A stretch of DNA of 64,000 nt from Strigamia acuminata (Eukaryota; Arthropoda; Chilopoda; Geophilomorpha; Linotaeniidae), in contig OX442318.1 of NCBI GenBank assembly GCA_949358305.1, positions 5,256,501-5,320,500 on the forward strand, read 5' to 3'. The position numbers and the translations under genes were made by a program. This document shows, in pieces, positions 1 to 13,449 of this stretch (positions are counted from its first letter, which is position 1; the number at the start of each line of letters is the position of its first letter). The notes beneath the pieces are model-generated. The model saw only the letters and a program-made list of their open reading frames with translations. It was not told the origin of the DNA and searched no databases.

Positions 1-224
1 TCCATGTATTTATATACGGAATAATGTTTATTTGTTTATGAATTAAAACCGACTCCATTTTGTTGTTGGAAAATGGCGGGATGAGAGTCGCCATCTATTG
101 AGCGAATAATCAGTCCGTCGCGCATTCTCGCGAGGGAATTTCGCACACCGGAATTCAGATTGGGAGTCGCCATTTTCAACCCGAGAAAAGTTTTGTCTCG
201 CTGTTTTTTCTTTTCGATGGCAAA

Positions 225-3200
225 ATGACTGTGGATTTATGTGATCATTTCTGGGTACGTAAACGCACCGTGAAAAAAATACAAAAAACAAAAAATGTGA
301 CAAAAAAAACCGATGAAAACCGCTGATTGGGTAGCGAAATCAGCGAAATCCAACACACACAACATTGCACTCAAAACCACACCAACAAACCCATTAAAAA
401 CCCAAAATAAATCCAATCCAAGCACAAATCAACCGTTCCAACAACCAAATTACACCATTTACCGACCAAACCTGCAATTCCAACCATTCTAACGCAAATT
501 TTCCACATTTTTTTCACCCAAAATGCCAAAAAATTGACTAAAAACTCACACATTTTTCATGTTTTGTGTCCTCAAAACACTAAATCAACGCTGCATTGTT
601 GGTTTGTTCTTTGTTTCCTGCTGTTTTGTTGTTGTTTTTGTTGTTTTTGAATTGTTGGAAAATGTTATCATGTGATCACTGAACAGTAGACATGTTTTCT
701 CTAATACTGCTCGGTTTTGTTATTATTCTTTGTGCAGAAATGTTTGCTCTTATTTTTTTATTTGAATTCTTTGAATTGTATCTTGGCTTTTGATCTCGTT
801 TTCTAGTTTTGCATATCACAGTTTGTTGTTCGTCACACTACTGACACTGACATAGGAGATAAAGAACACTGCTCTTGTGTAAAAGTGAAATGAGTGTTTT
901 GTTTTGATGTGTTTCATGCACTCAAAATGAGATCTTTTTTCTTTTTTCACTCACCAAACCTGTCAATTCACTGTTAGTGTGTTGGAAATGTTTTTTTTTT
1001 TACTGCATTGACCTAAATAAAGTTAAATCATCTTTAAACTTAATGCATATATTCTAATTAACTGTTTTTTTTCCTTCTTGTATTTTTCAGGGAGAAAAAT
1101 GTAATGGATTTGATGTTTTATACCATAATATGAAATATGGACAAATTGCTAGTAAAGAATTAGCTGAATTTTTTAGGGAAAGGTGAGAAAAAAAATACAT
1201 AATAAAAAAAAAATTATTTTTCTACATTTTTAAACTTAATTTGGTGAATTTTATCTTTTCCAGATGTTCCGTCGAGGAAGCGCAGTCGAAGTTTCATAAT
1301 AAATTGGCTAAACAAGCTGGAAATTGTAATACTAATGGGTAATTGATAAAATACTTTAAGTACTTAAATATCCCATCATTGATCAGACGGATTAAAGTTG
1401 CGGTGATGTCCAGTGGCGTTACTTGGAATCGGGGCCGGCTCAAGGTTGATCAGCAACCGGTGCGAATGTTTCCGAACATTTGCCGCATTAATGCAGGGCT
1501 CTATTAGAGTGCCGGTAACAGTTGGTACCACACTGCTAGAATGTGTATTGACACCACAAGGAATTATGCAGGTTTAAGTGCATTGAAAAAGTACATTGTA
1601 TTGGCAAGTCACGTACGTCTGTATGGTACCTTGAGCCAGCCCAGCTTGGAATTTGGGGGTCGTTTTGTGCTATGTAATATAGTTCAAACTTCGCTATTAC
1701 GAAAGGTCGGCGGAGCGAAATGATTTATTTTGTAACGGTGTTCGTAATAGCGAGGTTTGACCTGTACTTATGTATTATACTCGAGATAGTGTAGTAATTT
1801 CTCTGGTTGGGGTTAATTCCTGATTGGCTGGATGCCAAGCAATGCGTGATGTAATGAGTTTTAATGGTAATAATTGCAAGGATGTTACAGAAGTCGAAGT
1901 GAGTAAACGGCATCTGTATACAAAAGATTGATGACAGTTGATTTGTGTCAAATTTTGTGAGTGATTTGCAACAGTTATGCAAGTTGTTTGTTATTTTGGG
2001 TTGGGGTGCTTTAAGTCGGCTGGAGGGGTGTGGGGTGAGTGGTGGCCTGGTGGGATTGGGTACAGAGATGCAAATGTATTTTTTGACCTTTTGATGGGGA
2101 AGGATTTTTGTCGCCATTGGTTTAACATGGTTATGCTTCGGTGGGTTAAACCAACATGGATGTGTGCCAGTTTTGTTCTTGACATATTATCTGGCAGCTG
2201 CACATGAGGAGTACAAAATTGTCTATTGATCATTTTATTATTTTTTTTTTGTGTTTTGTGCATGTGATAAAGAAAAATTGAGATGTGAAATTGTTGTTGA
2301 TGGGATATTTGGGGTTTAGAAATTTGGGGCAGAGATTCCTAAAATTTGTTTATTTATCGAAATTGTCGAAAATTTGTATTTAGCAACAAATTATCAAAAT
2401 TTAGCTAAAAATTGTCAATATTTAGCAAAAAATTATCAAAATTTAGCAAAAAATTATCAAAATATAGCAAAAAATTATCAAAATTTAGCCAAAAATTATC
2501 AAATATATCCAAAATTATCAAAATATAGCAAAAAATTATCAAAATTTAGCCAAAGATTATCAAAATATATCCAAATTTAGCAAAATATATCCAAATTTAG
2601 CAAAATATATCCAAATTTATCAAAATATATCCAAATTTAGCAAAATTTAGCAAAAAATTATCAAAATTAGCAAAAAATTATCAAATATATCCAAATTAGC
2701 AAAAAATTATCAAATATATCCAAATTAGCAAAAAATTATCAAATATATCCAAATTAGCAAAAAATTATCAAATATATCCAAATTTAGCAAAATATAGCAA
2801 AATTTACTAAAACTTTCTCCAATTTGTATCTTAATTAGTCTAAAATGTATCCATTATTGTTGGCAACGAAAAAAATAATCAAATTTATCCCAATTTATGT
2901 CTAGAAATAATTCTTAAAACGCCTATATTGATTAGTCGTTGCACCACCGATCTCACCGAACATTTGCCTGAATTATTTATAGTACGTTTGCACCGGTTTG
3001 GCAAATACTAAAGTCATCATCGGAGAAACTTTCGACATACCATCAACAAATGGTACAGAAATGCCAGGAGCTGATGAAAGACGTACTCAAGTATTGCGAG
3101 GAACAACATAAAAAACACAAAATGGTATTTCCAATTGCTTTTAGCAAACAAACACACGATAACGACTTTCATTCTTCGCTGTAGGTTAAAGATGAGGAGG

Positions 3201-4597
3201 CGGCGACACTTGAAGTTGTACAATCCATTCAATCAACCACAGGAACTTTAGTCAAAGTAAATATTATTAAAATTATACAGTGAATGACCAAATAAGAGCG
3301 CAAAAACCTCAATTAATAGCCTTGATTCTTTTTTACGATGAAATGGCCACGAATGTGCGTAAGTTGATATACCAGCAGAATTCTTTATGAGGGCAAATTG
3401 TGTCATTGGAATTTATGTGACCTCGAAAGGTCTAATAATCTCATGAAAAGACATTTTTATGATAAAAATTGAATAATTTTATTTTGTATATACAGTCGAA
3501 CCGCGATATAACGAATTATCGATATAACGAATATCTAAAAATGGCTGGTTTGGATGGCTGGCCATAGAACACCATGTTAGAAAAATTTCGATATAACGAA
3601 TTCTCGATCTAACAAATCGATTTTTCGGGTTCCTTGCGATTCGTTATAAAGATTTTCGACTGTAACAAACTTTCGTTATAACGAACTTTTGATATGACGA
3701 ACTTTCGTTATAACTACCGGTAATTGATTTTTCGGGTTTTTGTTATTTGTTATACCGAGGCTCGACTGCGTTACTGGTTATTTAGTATGCGTGTTTAAGT
3801 GCAGTGTACGCAATGTTATTTTCAGGCAAAGGAAATATACAATCAAAGGTGTTTAGAATACGAGAAATTAAAACGAGACAATGCAACTCCGAAAGAAATT
3901 GAAAAAGCCGAAATAAAGTACAAGAAGGCGGGAGAGGAATACAAGTCGCTTGTCGAAAAATACTCCACTGTTAGGGAAGAGTTTGAGAAAAAAATGACCA
4001 TTACATGTAGAGTAAGAAATAGTATAATAAATCAATTAAATTTAAATACACAATTAATTTTATTTTATATTTATACGTAAATTTATATATATTTCTTTTT
4101 ATTATTAATTTTTTTTAGCATTTTCAAGATGTAGAAGAAGACCACCTTAGGAAAATGAAATTATTTTTACACACATACACTCAAGTCCTTCAAACTGGAC
4201 ATTCATTTATAGGACAAGTAAAAATTAATGTTAGGTATTTTCTGGTTTGTTAATTTTTATTTTATTTTTTTATTATACACTAGGTGCAGGTTGAATTTCA
4301 ACAACAGTGCGAGGAAACAACGGTGGAAAAACTCCTAGATCATTTAATTGAAACCAAAGCGACGGGAATCGACCGACCAGGTGAAACTTTATTTTGTAGA
4401 TCCAACTATATTTTAAGGGTATTTTTAAGTTTTTGTGCTGAATTAAAAAAATGTCACATTTTATTGCAATAATTGATGATAAACTTAACCATTTTTTTCT
4501 TTTTATATTTTATTTGCTTGCAATATGCTGCTTTAAACGGTAGCTTACTACGAGTTCCGATGGGAAGGTGAGTTGGGATGTCGTTCGTGCAGTAGAA

Positions 4598-4643
<46 letters not shown>

Positions 4644-7600
4644 TAGTTATTACATTAATGGATTAATTTTAGAACGCATTTAACCCAACCATCTAAACAA
4701 TTTTTGTAGGCTGCTTACAATTAAAGCTTGGAGTTGTAGTCGATGTAGACTAGTACCGAATTTTAGGGTTACTCATTCAGGCGAAAAGTTTATAAAAGGC
4801 TCCAAAAAAATTTTTTACTGTTTAAAAGGGTGGGATATGCCTTGCTCGTCTCAGGTGGAAATATGTGTCGCACCGGCCCTGACTGTCAGTAACGCGCACG
4901 AGCGAATTTAATAAAAATATTTATGAGTAGACCCCGGATATATATGCAAAATAAATTTTGTTATATGCGCGTATAATATGCAGCAAAAATTCCAATATAT
5001 GCGATTTTCGGAAAATATGCAATTTAAGCCAATTTCGGCTATATATGCAATATACATATGAAGTATGCATTTATGCATTTATCCGGGGTCTATTTATGAG
5101 TAACCCTAAAATCAAATCTGTTTTGATGTTTTTTTCATCTTCTTGTGTCTGATTTTATTTTGTTTAGTCGAATTAATTTAAAATTTGTTTTTATTTCATG
5201 GTGAAGGCCCGATCGAGTTTGAAGAAGCAGACTTATCGAGCCTGTCGTCGGGGTTGTCGACGAGTGGAGAAGCGGGTGAACGGGCAACAAATGGGGAAAA
5301 AGCAGGCAAAGGTAATAAAGGGCTGAGTAGCCTAGCCGGGAAAAGCAAAAGCAAACCATCCCGACGCACCACCTCCCTACTGAATTTGTTCCTACCGTCC
5401 TCCCATGGTAGGTTTTGATTTTTAAAGGTTTTGATTTTTTTTTTAAAAGGAACTTCGTTTTCTTTCTATCATTTCTCGAATAAATTATTTTGTTCTATTT
5501 TTTGTTCTTTATTTATTTTTATTTTTATTTTGTTTTGTTTTTATTTTGTTTTTTTATTTTATTTTAGTTTATATCAATTTTCATCTTTTCTCAGTTCTAT
5601 TTATTCTATTTTCAAAATAATCCTTTGAATGAATTCTGTTCATAATTGAGTGTTTCACAAGTTAATTTTTTATTTATTGTTAACTGTTGTGCATATTGTT
5701 TTTGTGACTAATTTTTCATGCAATATTTAGATTGTTCACATTGAGAATTTTATGTGTGAAGTTATTTGGATTTGTCCGAGGTCCGTTAATCGACTTGTCG
5801 TAGTCGAGTATCAGAGGCAGCAGCAATGAAAGACCATACAAATTTGAAAAATATTTGTTGACTATCGACAAATTTTTGACGGATTTAACCATCAGAGAAG
5901 CAAGGATTATAAGCACTTTGGTGCTCACAATGCAGTCGAGCCTCGTTATAACGAATCGCAAGGAACCGAAGAAATCGATTCGTTATATCGAAATTTTTTA
6001 ACATGGTGTTCTATGGCCAGCCAACTAAATCGGCCATTTTTAGGTATTTGTTATATCGATAATTCAATATATCGCGATTCGTTATAAAGAGCTTTGACAA
6101 TAATTCGTTATAAAGAGCTTTGACGATAATTCGTTATAAAGAGCTTCGACGATAATTCGTTATATCGCGATTCGTTATAAAGAGCTTCGACGATAATTCG
6201 TTATATCGCGATTCGTTATAAAGAGCTTCGACGATAATTCGTCATATTGCGATTCGTTATAAAGAGCTTCGACGATAATTCGTTATATCGCGATTCGTTA
6301 TAAAGAGCTTCGACGATAATTCGTTATATCGCGATTCGGTATAAAGAGCTTCGACGATAATTCGTTATATCGCGATTCGTTATAAAGAGTTTCGACCGTA
6401 TTGCGGTTCGTTATAAAGAGTTTCGACCGTATTGCGGTTCGTTATAAAGAGTTTCGACCGTATTGCGGTTCGTTATAACAAAGTTCGACTATACATCAAA
6501 AAGGTATATCGATGCCTTTCTGAGGGTTAAAAAACTTTTGTCGAACATTGACAAATCTCTCCATTTTACATGTAAAATTGTCATGTGAACCAAAATGCAC
6601 ATTCATAGTCCTTGCGTGTTTACAAGATTTATTTCCTCAGGATGAGGTGATGTTATCGCTCATTTTTCAGGTAACCACCATCACCACCATTCCGAGCGTC
6701 CTAATTCACCCTTCCCTACCTCACCAGTGATTGCTAATGGCAGCAACTCTGATCTTAGCCTTTCCAGGAATACTTTCCGGGGCTCCAAGTGTAAATGAGT
6801 CATCTGTATTTTATTCATATTTTACTTATTACAAAGCAGACATTTTCCACCTTTATCTTACTTTTTAATAATATTTCCTACAATTATTCCCTGAGCAAAC
6901 TTAAAAGTAAAATGTTGATGGGTAAAGTGGTACAAGCGGGTTTTTCGGTAACCCCAGGGAATAATTGGAGGGAAAATGTAAATATGTCCAACTTTTGTGT
7001 TTGTTTTTTTACATTTTCACTTCTATTTTAAGTCACACATTATTTTCTGACTTTTGTTTTCACATTTTGCCATTTTTCAGTTTTTTTAAGTTCCTTTTAG
7101 GTTAAAAATTCCAAATTTTTTTTAAATTTTTTTTTTAAAGGCTTGATTATGTTTTGTTGACCAACAAATTCAAATGCAGTGGGCAAGTGGTGCAACAGGG
7201 ACAAAAATGCATTTTTCTGGTGGTTTGGGCTAAATCTGATGCAATATCTATTGTTTTTTCCTTGTTTATCACAATTTTGCACCGTTATCCATCTATTTCT
7301 AAACCAAAAACTTAACAAGAATTTTATTTCTGCATCTGTTTGCAATTTCTTGCAATTTTACTAACTGCATTTGGAACTGCATGTTGATTTTTTTTCCCTT
7401 GTTTCTTGTTTCTCTTTTAATCCTCTGCTGCTTAGATTATTAGTTTACTTTTATTTATTTCCAATGCATTTTTTTAATTGTTTGTTATTCATCACTCCTT
7501 TTCCCCCTTTCAATTTAAATTTGCAGCAGAGGGAACTGTTTGGCACACCTACTGGAACTCAACTTGGAAGCCAGGTGGATACTAGAATCTTCCTTCTTTC

Positions 7601-10600
7601 TATTTTTCATTTTTTTTTAAATTTTTTTTTCTTTTAGACAAATTTTGCAAATGTTTCACACTGCACTGTTTAGTTGCTGCTTTTAAGCTATTGCTATATT
7701 TTGTCAATAAAAATATTGAAAGTCAAGTTATTAGGGATGGTTTGTTTGTAGACGTAGTGGCGGATTATGTTTTTCTTGTGTTAGTTAGTTTCTCCAGATG
7801 TTTTTTTTTGTTGGCTCTGCATGTTTGCACTTTTTTGTTTCTTCTTCTCCTCTCCTTCGTAAAGCCACTGAAGCTTGATAAACTGCTTCAGTTTGCTTTA
7901 AAGTACTGTCATTTTATCCTGTCCTGTTTGCTTTTATGTGTTCATTATATTCATTTGAGATGATTGAGTTTAATTAATTTGAAATGTAACATGTGGATTA
8001 TTAGGGTTTTTGAAAAGCCGGCGTAAGAAGAAGAGAAGAGGTGAATCAGCCGGTAAAGATCATAGTTTGGATAAAGAAAAGTAATGACTTTTATTCTACC
8101 AATGTCATTTAAGATTATCAGTTGCTGTTTTTTGGGTTAATTAAAAGTTTGTTTGTTTCAGTGATAAGAAGGAGGATGTTGGCGGAGCAATTACGGTAAG
8201 ATATTTCACAATTCCATATAAAAAGTTTGTCAATGCAGGAACTTCAGGTAATGTTGGAAGCAGGCCCACTTTTACCATTGGGCTAACTGGGCTGCAGACC
8301 AGGGGCTCCGGGCACAAAGGGGCGCCGGGCACAGGGGGTCGATGGGCACAGAAGGGCGCCGGGCACAGAAAAGTGCTGGGCAAGGGACGCCTGAGTTTTA
8401 TTAGCCCAGGGCGCTGAAAAATGTAAAGATGGCCCTGGTTGGAAGAGAATTTAATGGTTTTAACTCCTGCCTTTCAAATTTCTGGTTGAAAAAGCGAAAT
8501 GGCTTGAACACTGAGGAGTCTGTTATGTCAGTGGTTCCCTAACAGGGCTGGACTGGGTACAAATTTAGTATCGGGAAATCTGGATACTGGATATTTACTT
8601 ACGTTAATATGGGGAATAAAGTGCATTTCAGAATAATTAAAACGGAGTCATGAGCTGTAGTATATTTTATTATTTTGTTTGCTGGGGGCTTTGATGTGCC
8701 TTTTGGAAAATGTCTTAACACATTTAATGCAATCTTCCACACACTTTTATTTTTTAGCCGTCAAATTTGGACAATTTAACTCCAGAAGTTGACGATGAAG
8801 GTTACACCATACGGCCTCAATCGGGCAATAAAGATGATATCCTTTTGGTTAGAAGGTTGAAAGAAGAGCAACATTGAGATATATTCCTTAATTCTTAACT
8901 CACAGAAGGGCGGCTTTTACTCCAGCTCTGGCAGTGACAGCGACGAAGAGAAGGAGAAGCGAATTCACATCGAGATTAAACCCCTCACCAATGGCAGTGC
9001 TCCTTTAAGTGCCAGTATAGATGAGTTGCGAGCTTCGGTTGGCGGTCTGGTCATATCTCCGGCAGGGGGATATTCATCCTCGGTGAGAATTTGTTGCTTC
9101 TACCTTGTAATGTGGTTGTTGGATGGGTGTAAAGATGTCTTTATCACTTGACTTGTCTTGTTTTATGGTTTGTCATTTTTCTGTGGTTTCTGTTTCTCAC
9201 TTGTGATTCAGCTGTACCTTTCTCGCCTTCCACCTCATGCACCGTCTTTGTCTCCTCGTGGACATGTACAGCGAAACAGACCTCATGACCTAACTCTCAA
9301 GGTATAATCAGAACAGTACAATGACTTGTTGCTGTTTTGGTATATCATATTCATAACAAAATAAATTATTCTCCTCTTGCAACATTCTAGTTTGTTTGTA
9401 AACTTGTGTACTGAAGGAATGTTCTGGTTTGTTTTGTCCAGAATCGACGAACACCAACGAACGAACTGGAAAGTCCTATGAAAAGATCAGTTTCCCAACA
9501 AATAGGGTGAGTATTTCTAGAGGTCCTAGCGATGAGAGTGAATACTCGAAAATGAAACACTTTAAAAGTGCGCTTGCTAGTGATTGGCACACCACATATA
9601 AATTTTGTTTGTTACATCATTTATTCTAAGCATTACTCTCGATTTACCCTCTGTATGGTAAATACCATATAGCAGAGAGGAGCATCGGGTACTCGTAACC
9701 GTAACCGTCCCCACTCGGGGTACGAGCGGGTAACGGTTACAGATCTCCCGCGACTGACGGTTACGCGTCGGCTACGATTTTGTACGTTCGCAACGTGGGG
9801 CTAACATCGTAAATACAGACTTTGTACTATAAAAAGGTTAGCACCACATTGAGAATTATCACAACAACACAAGAACACTTGACGTGATTGCGATCGGATA
9901 TGGGTACGGGTAGGGTAGGGTGTGTACGGGTACGGGTAGGGTAGGGTATGGGTAAGAACTTTTAAGGGGGGACGGGTAACGGGCGGGTAACGGGTAGAAA
10001 TTTTACGCCAATGCTCATCTCTGCCATATAGCTGGGTTAAGCTGTGTTTAAGGATCTGCGGTCAGAGGTGGACCTACATTTAAACGACGTTGTCAGTTGT
10101 CAATGGTGAAGGGGCCTCTGTAACAGTTCAAGCTTTAGCACCCCAAAAATGTGGGTCCGCCTCTGCCAGCAATGTTTGGCGGCCCAAAAATAGAGTAAAG
10201 AAGTAAATGAGCCTGAAAATTTGAAAATAACATTTTGTTGCTTGTTTTTAACTGTATTTCAGAAAACCAAGCAACGATTTACTCGGCTTAAGTTTCATTC
10301 AAAGTCCTGCACCCTCAAGCGCCTCCACACCAACGGGTGCCTATGGGGGCAGTACGTCGAGTCCAACGAGCACGGGTACCGGTGCCTCTCTTCCTAGTCC
10401 AACCAGTGTGGGAAGTGGCGGTAAGCGTAGCGAGGATTCAACTCCTACGCCTACTCCTACAAAATACGAAGAATTGGGAGATTTGTTCACTGGGCTTGGC
10501 GATCTCCCTCCTGCTCTGCCGCCGAAAAATGCAAGCTATCAGCAACAACAACAGCAACAGCAACACGTTAGCAGTTCTACTAACAACAGTCGGAGCGGGA

Positions 10601-13449
10601 CTCCATCGTTGAGCTCAATGGCCATCCCTCGACCAACTTCTCGACCGCGAGTGGATTCTGCACCAATCAGTCGTGCCAGTCCTATATCCCCTATGAGCCG
10701 TGCGGAAAGTGTCAGTAGTTTAAGTAGTGACTTTCGGTCGAGTTCCATGTCTGTAGGCTCATCTAGGGGTCCGAGTCCACTCACCATCGGGATGTCAGAT
10801 ACTATTCCTTTAGCAATCGCGTTCCAAGAGACGGTTCATGCGTATTTCCAAGGAACTGATGAAGAAAAGTAAGATTTGCACTGAATTTAGCACAGCATTC
10901 GTTTAACGTGAATTTAAAGGGATAGTCTGGCTCCTGTATATTTAGTTATTATAAATTTCTTTATTTAAAAGAGCCCGGATGAATAATTGTGTTGGAATTT
11001 GGGCCTGAAATTTCAATTTTCTTGATATTGTCAAGTTTATTATGGAGATGTGGGTAAATTTATAGAAATTTAAGCCAATTTTCTACATTTTGGACATCTA
11101 AACTCTGGCCATGTGTAAGTTGAGCCTAAATCCGAGCCTCACAACTCACTCTGTGCTGCCGCCAGGGAAAATAGTTCAGAGTTTATTGCTTGCTTCTTTC
11201 AGAAATCTTAGAACGTTCGCTTGCTATTTCAGTAGATCGGTTGCAATCATGGTGTTTGGATCTATTTTCTTGTATCACTACACCAGAGAAAAGGCTCGGA
11301 TTTAGACTCAACTTACACATGGCCAGAGTATAAAAAGGATTTTTATGCTCGTTTTGGCTGAATTCTCATTGAAAAATATTCGTACTTACACCGGCATGCC
11401 AATAAAAACGGAGTTTATTGGCATGCCGGTAAAACTAGTACTACACCGGCATGCGGCTTAATGAGCCGGGCTGTCCGAGAAGCCGTGCTTTCGAAAAGCT
11501 TCGATGGATATTTTCCTATAAGTTGGTGAAAGCAAAGAGATTTAACTTGGCATAACTTTCCATTGCAGATGCCAAGTTAAATTAGTGGGAGATATGATGT
11601 TTTCATTTCCTGCCGGTATAATCCAAGTTTTGGCCAACAACCCATTACCGGCAATATTGTCTTTCCGGCTAAAAAATACGAGAAAATTGGACCAAGTAGT
11701 TGCCAACAAGCAACTCATTTCGTAAGTTATTGCCGACAGCGAATTTAATGATTTCCACTAATCCGTTGCAACGCATAGTGAATCTACGGTGAGCTGGCCA
11801 GGCGACGCAAACCATATTTTTGAGTTCAACATGGCGGCTTTAACTACATTGCTGAGGCGACAGGCTGAACAGAACCCGACAGCCTCATACTTCAACGTCG
11901 ACATTGTGAAATATCAGATAAAAGCACTTCCGTACGCCCAGAGCACACCTTTGCAACTAGTGGCGTATTGGAAATGCGACCAACAGAACACTGATCTGCG
12001 TGTCGACTACAAATACAATGGGGCGGCCATGACTGTTCCTCTACCACTTTTGAATTTGTCTATCTATGCACCCGTAGATGGCGGAGTAACTGCCTTGCAG
12101 TCCAAGCCGAATGGAACCTGGTATGTGCTCGTCGAAGTTTTATATTCGGAGATTTAACACCGCTTGTTTTCTGTAGGATTGCAGAGACGCAGAGGGCCAT
12201 TTGGCGGTTTACTGAGATGTCGCAGCATAGTGACAACAGCGGTATGGGATCAATCAGGGCAAGGTTTGAGCTTAAGTCTGGCCCCAGCTGCCCCGGCACA
12301 ATTGCGGCACAGTTTTCGTGCGAAGGGACTACAATGTCTGGTGCTGAATTCGAATTAGTGGGTGCGGGATATCGCATCTCGCTCATCAAAAGACGGTTTA
12401 TAACAGGTTAAGTAACTCTACGGTCAAATACCGTTACAACAAAGTACCCAAAGTACCCAAATTATATAAAATTATATAAAAAATTATACAGAGTTTTATG
12501 CAAAATTATATAAAAATTTCTTTTTTTTTTTAGTAGCATATTTTTTAAAAATTTAATGCACTAGTAGATGAAGTGAGGCGCAGAAGATCGCTTTGCTTAA
12601 AAAGGGAGGCGCGATGCTAAAAAGTTTGGGAACCCCTGGGCTAGACAATACAAGGCGGGTTTCTGAATAAAATGTATACGTTGTTCAATGAAATATATAT
12701 TAATCGTTAGTTGCGGTACTTTTAGAATTTCTTCAGCTGTATTTTAGTGGATTTCTTTAGATTTTTGCAAGATTTGTTAGATTTTGCTACATTTTTGAGG
12801 TTTTTACCTAAATTAAAGTGGTATGGTACCATCAAAAATGGTACAGGTACAGTTACCACTACCTGGATATACGGTACTTTTTGAAAAGTACTGAGTACCT
12901 GTATTGGTACCACTAAAGAAATTCACAAGAACCGCAAAATCCGAAATTCAGGAATGACTAGTGTAATCAAACTTGGCAAATCGCAAATATCTCGAGAATG
13001 AAAGCTGGGATCGTCAAAAACTAAACACCAAACGAAAGAGCAAAAAAACTGCACCAGAAACGTTAATTAAACAACACTAATGATTAATTACCAGTATATT
13101 TAATTGAACTGTGTCAGGCTGGTTTTATTTGGGCCACCCGATGTATTTACATGCGAGGGAAGGACCCAAAAATAACCGGAATTCTTTTCTGGTGAGTGTT
13201 CTAGGAATCTAACTGCAATAATCTGCCAGCTGGAGTTGCTGCGGGTTCCTAGAACAGCTGTTATGAGAGACTGCATTAGGAAACAAAATTTTACTGCCTC
13301 TGTTTTATTACTTTGTTGTAATGGGATTCTACTGTATTAAAATTGGTTTATAGTGGCTTTTGTTAATTGTGAAGATGTGTTCAATTTCAGGGAAATATAT
13401 TTGCGAAACTGAACCAGACATGAAGAACAGATACGCACCGCCACCTTGA
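225..13449 (+). CDS. Fcho: F-BAR domain only protein (FCHo), clathrin-mediated endocytosis initiator
   Basis: FCHo proteins bind and bend the plasma membrane through an F-BAR domain and recruit cargo and adaptors through a C-terminal mu-homology domain at nascent clathrin pits. I read 21 coding exons: 225-254, 1091-1182, 1264-1338, 2983-3124, 3185-3256, 3826-4011, 4119-4217, 4284-4380, 5207-5407, 6671-6790, 8005-8080, 8162-8195, 8758-8847, 8906-9082, 9212-9301, 9442-9506, 10263-10868, 11569-11721, 11779-12120, 12177-12406, 13391-13449. All phases join, giving about 1011 residues. The N-terminus ([26 protein letters not shown]) matches the FCHo F-BAR. The middle is Ser/Pro-rich with a Gln run. 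The end ([32 protein letters not shown]) is the muHD. The start at 225 begins [10 protein letters not shown], followed by a gtacgt donor. The linker exons at 6671-8195 are the least certain. It is longer than the roughly 810-890 residues of vertebrate FCHo. Introns hold several MITEs and minisatellites listed separately. Confidence 0.94.
1682..1764. mobile_element. Short pogo-like MITE remnant in FCHo intron
   Basis: Inverted arms reading TTCAAACTTCGCTATTACGAA on the left and TTCGTAATAGCGAGGTTTGA on the right flank about 40 bp. The arm resembles the AACCTCG-type termini of the other pogo-like repeats in this window. Confidence 0.45.
2360..2820. repeat. AT-rich tandem array, about 20-bp unit
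   Basis: The array is built from diverged tandem copies of a unit like CAAAATTTAGCAAAAAATTAT, drifting into CAAATATATCCAAATTAG variants. It lies in the FCHo intron before the exon at 2983. The short ORFs inside it are by-products of the repeat. Confidence 0.85.
3493..3768. mobile_element. pogo/Tigger-like MITE in FCHo intron
   Basis: It begins TA-CAGTCGAACC and ends GAGGCTCGACTG, with internal GATATAACGAA motifs repeated on both sides. The CAGT..AACCTCG ends and TA flank are typical of pogo/Tigger non-autonomous elements. An inverted relative, including a shared stretch around GGCCATAGAACACCATG, lies at 5933-6491. Confidence 0.65.
4544..4567 (+). other. Candidate 24-nt alternative microexon of FCHo
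   Basis: Between FCHo exons ending at 4380 and starting at 5207 lies a 24-nt segment preceded by a TAG acceptor and followed by a near-perfect donor (AAG|gtgagt). It keeps the phase-1 frame and would insert eight residues (about YYEFRWEG) at the end of the F-BAR domain. This is inference from splice signals only. Confidence 0.4.
4595..4640. repeat. (ATT)n microsatellite
   Basis: An uninterrupted run of TTATTATTATT, ending with one ACT interruption, lies in an FCHo intron just after the candidate microexon. Confidence 0.95.
4928..5092. mobile_element. hAT-like MITE with 8-bp TSD
   Basis: Terminal inverted repeats TAGACCCCGGATA and its complement at TATCCGGGGTCTA (the right end reads ATCCGGGGTCTA) bound 165 bp. 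The 8-bp direct repeat TTTATGAG flanks both sides (4920-4927 and 5093-5100), the hallmark of hAT insertion. Confidence 0.8.
5933..6491. mobile_element. pogo/Tigger-like element carrying an internal minisatellite
   Basis: The left end CAGTCGAGCCTCGTTATAACG and right end AAGTTCGACTATA resemble the element at 3493-3768 in inverted orientation. From about 6060 to 6475 the interior has amplified a roughly 41-bp unit (CGATTCGTTATAAAGAGCTT plus GACGATAATTCGTTATATCG) about ten times, changing to a shorter unit near the right end. Confidence 0.65.
7527..7574 (+). other. Candidate 48-nt cassette exon in the FCHo linker
   Basis: A tandem CAGCAG acceptor and a CAG|gtgg donor enclose 48 nt, a multiple of three, between linker exons 6671-6790 and 8005-8080. 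Inserted in phase 1 it has no stop, but the peptide resembles nothing I know. The phase-0 reading ([12 protein letters not shown]) looks more protein-like but does not match the flanking phases as I called them. Weak support. Confidence 0.25.
9673..10023. mobile_element. hAT-like MITE with 8-bp TSD CCATATAG
   Basis: Termini CAGAGAGGAGCAT and ATGCTCATCTCTG are inverted repeats. The identical 8-mer CCATATAG sits on each side (9665-9672 and 10024-10031). The interior holds GGGTACGGGTAGGGTA short repeats. It lies in the FCHo intron before exon 10263. Confidence 0.85.
11102..11329. mobile_element. MITE with about 36-bp terminal inverted repeats
   Basis: The left arm ACTCTGGCCATGTGTAAGTT... (11102-11138) is mirrored by ...AACTTACACATGGCCAGAGT (ending at 11329) with about one mismatch. 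I could not settle a target-site duplication, so the superfamily is open. It lies in the FCHo intron between 10868 and 11569. Confidence 0.7.
12421..13334. mobile_element. pogo-like element, about 0.9 kb, in the last FCHo intron
   Basis: Left CGGTCAAATACCGTTACAAC and right GTTGTAATGGGATTCTACTG are imperfect inverted repeats that share TTACAACAAAGTA, and TA flanks both ends. No transposase ORF is visible. The interior includes a GGTACC-rich patch near 12820-12910 and a remnant like TTGGGAACCCCTGGG at about 12627. Confidence 0.6.

Noticed and set aside
1725-2263. Plus- and minus-strand ORFs of 76-130 codons in the FCHo intron
   Set aside because: They overlap each other on both strands, have no domain and lie within an intron between well-supported F-BAR exons.
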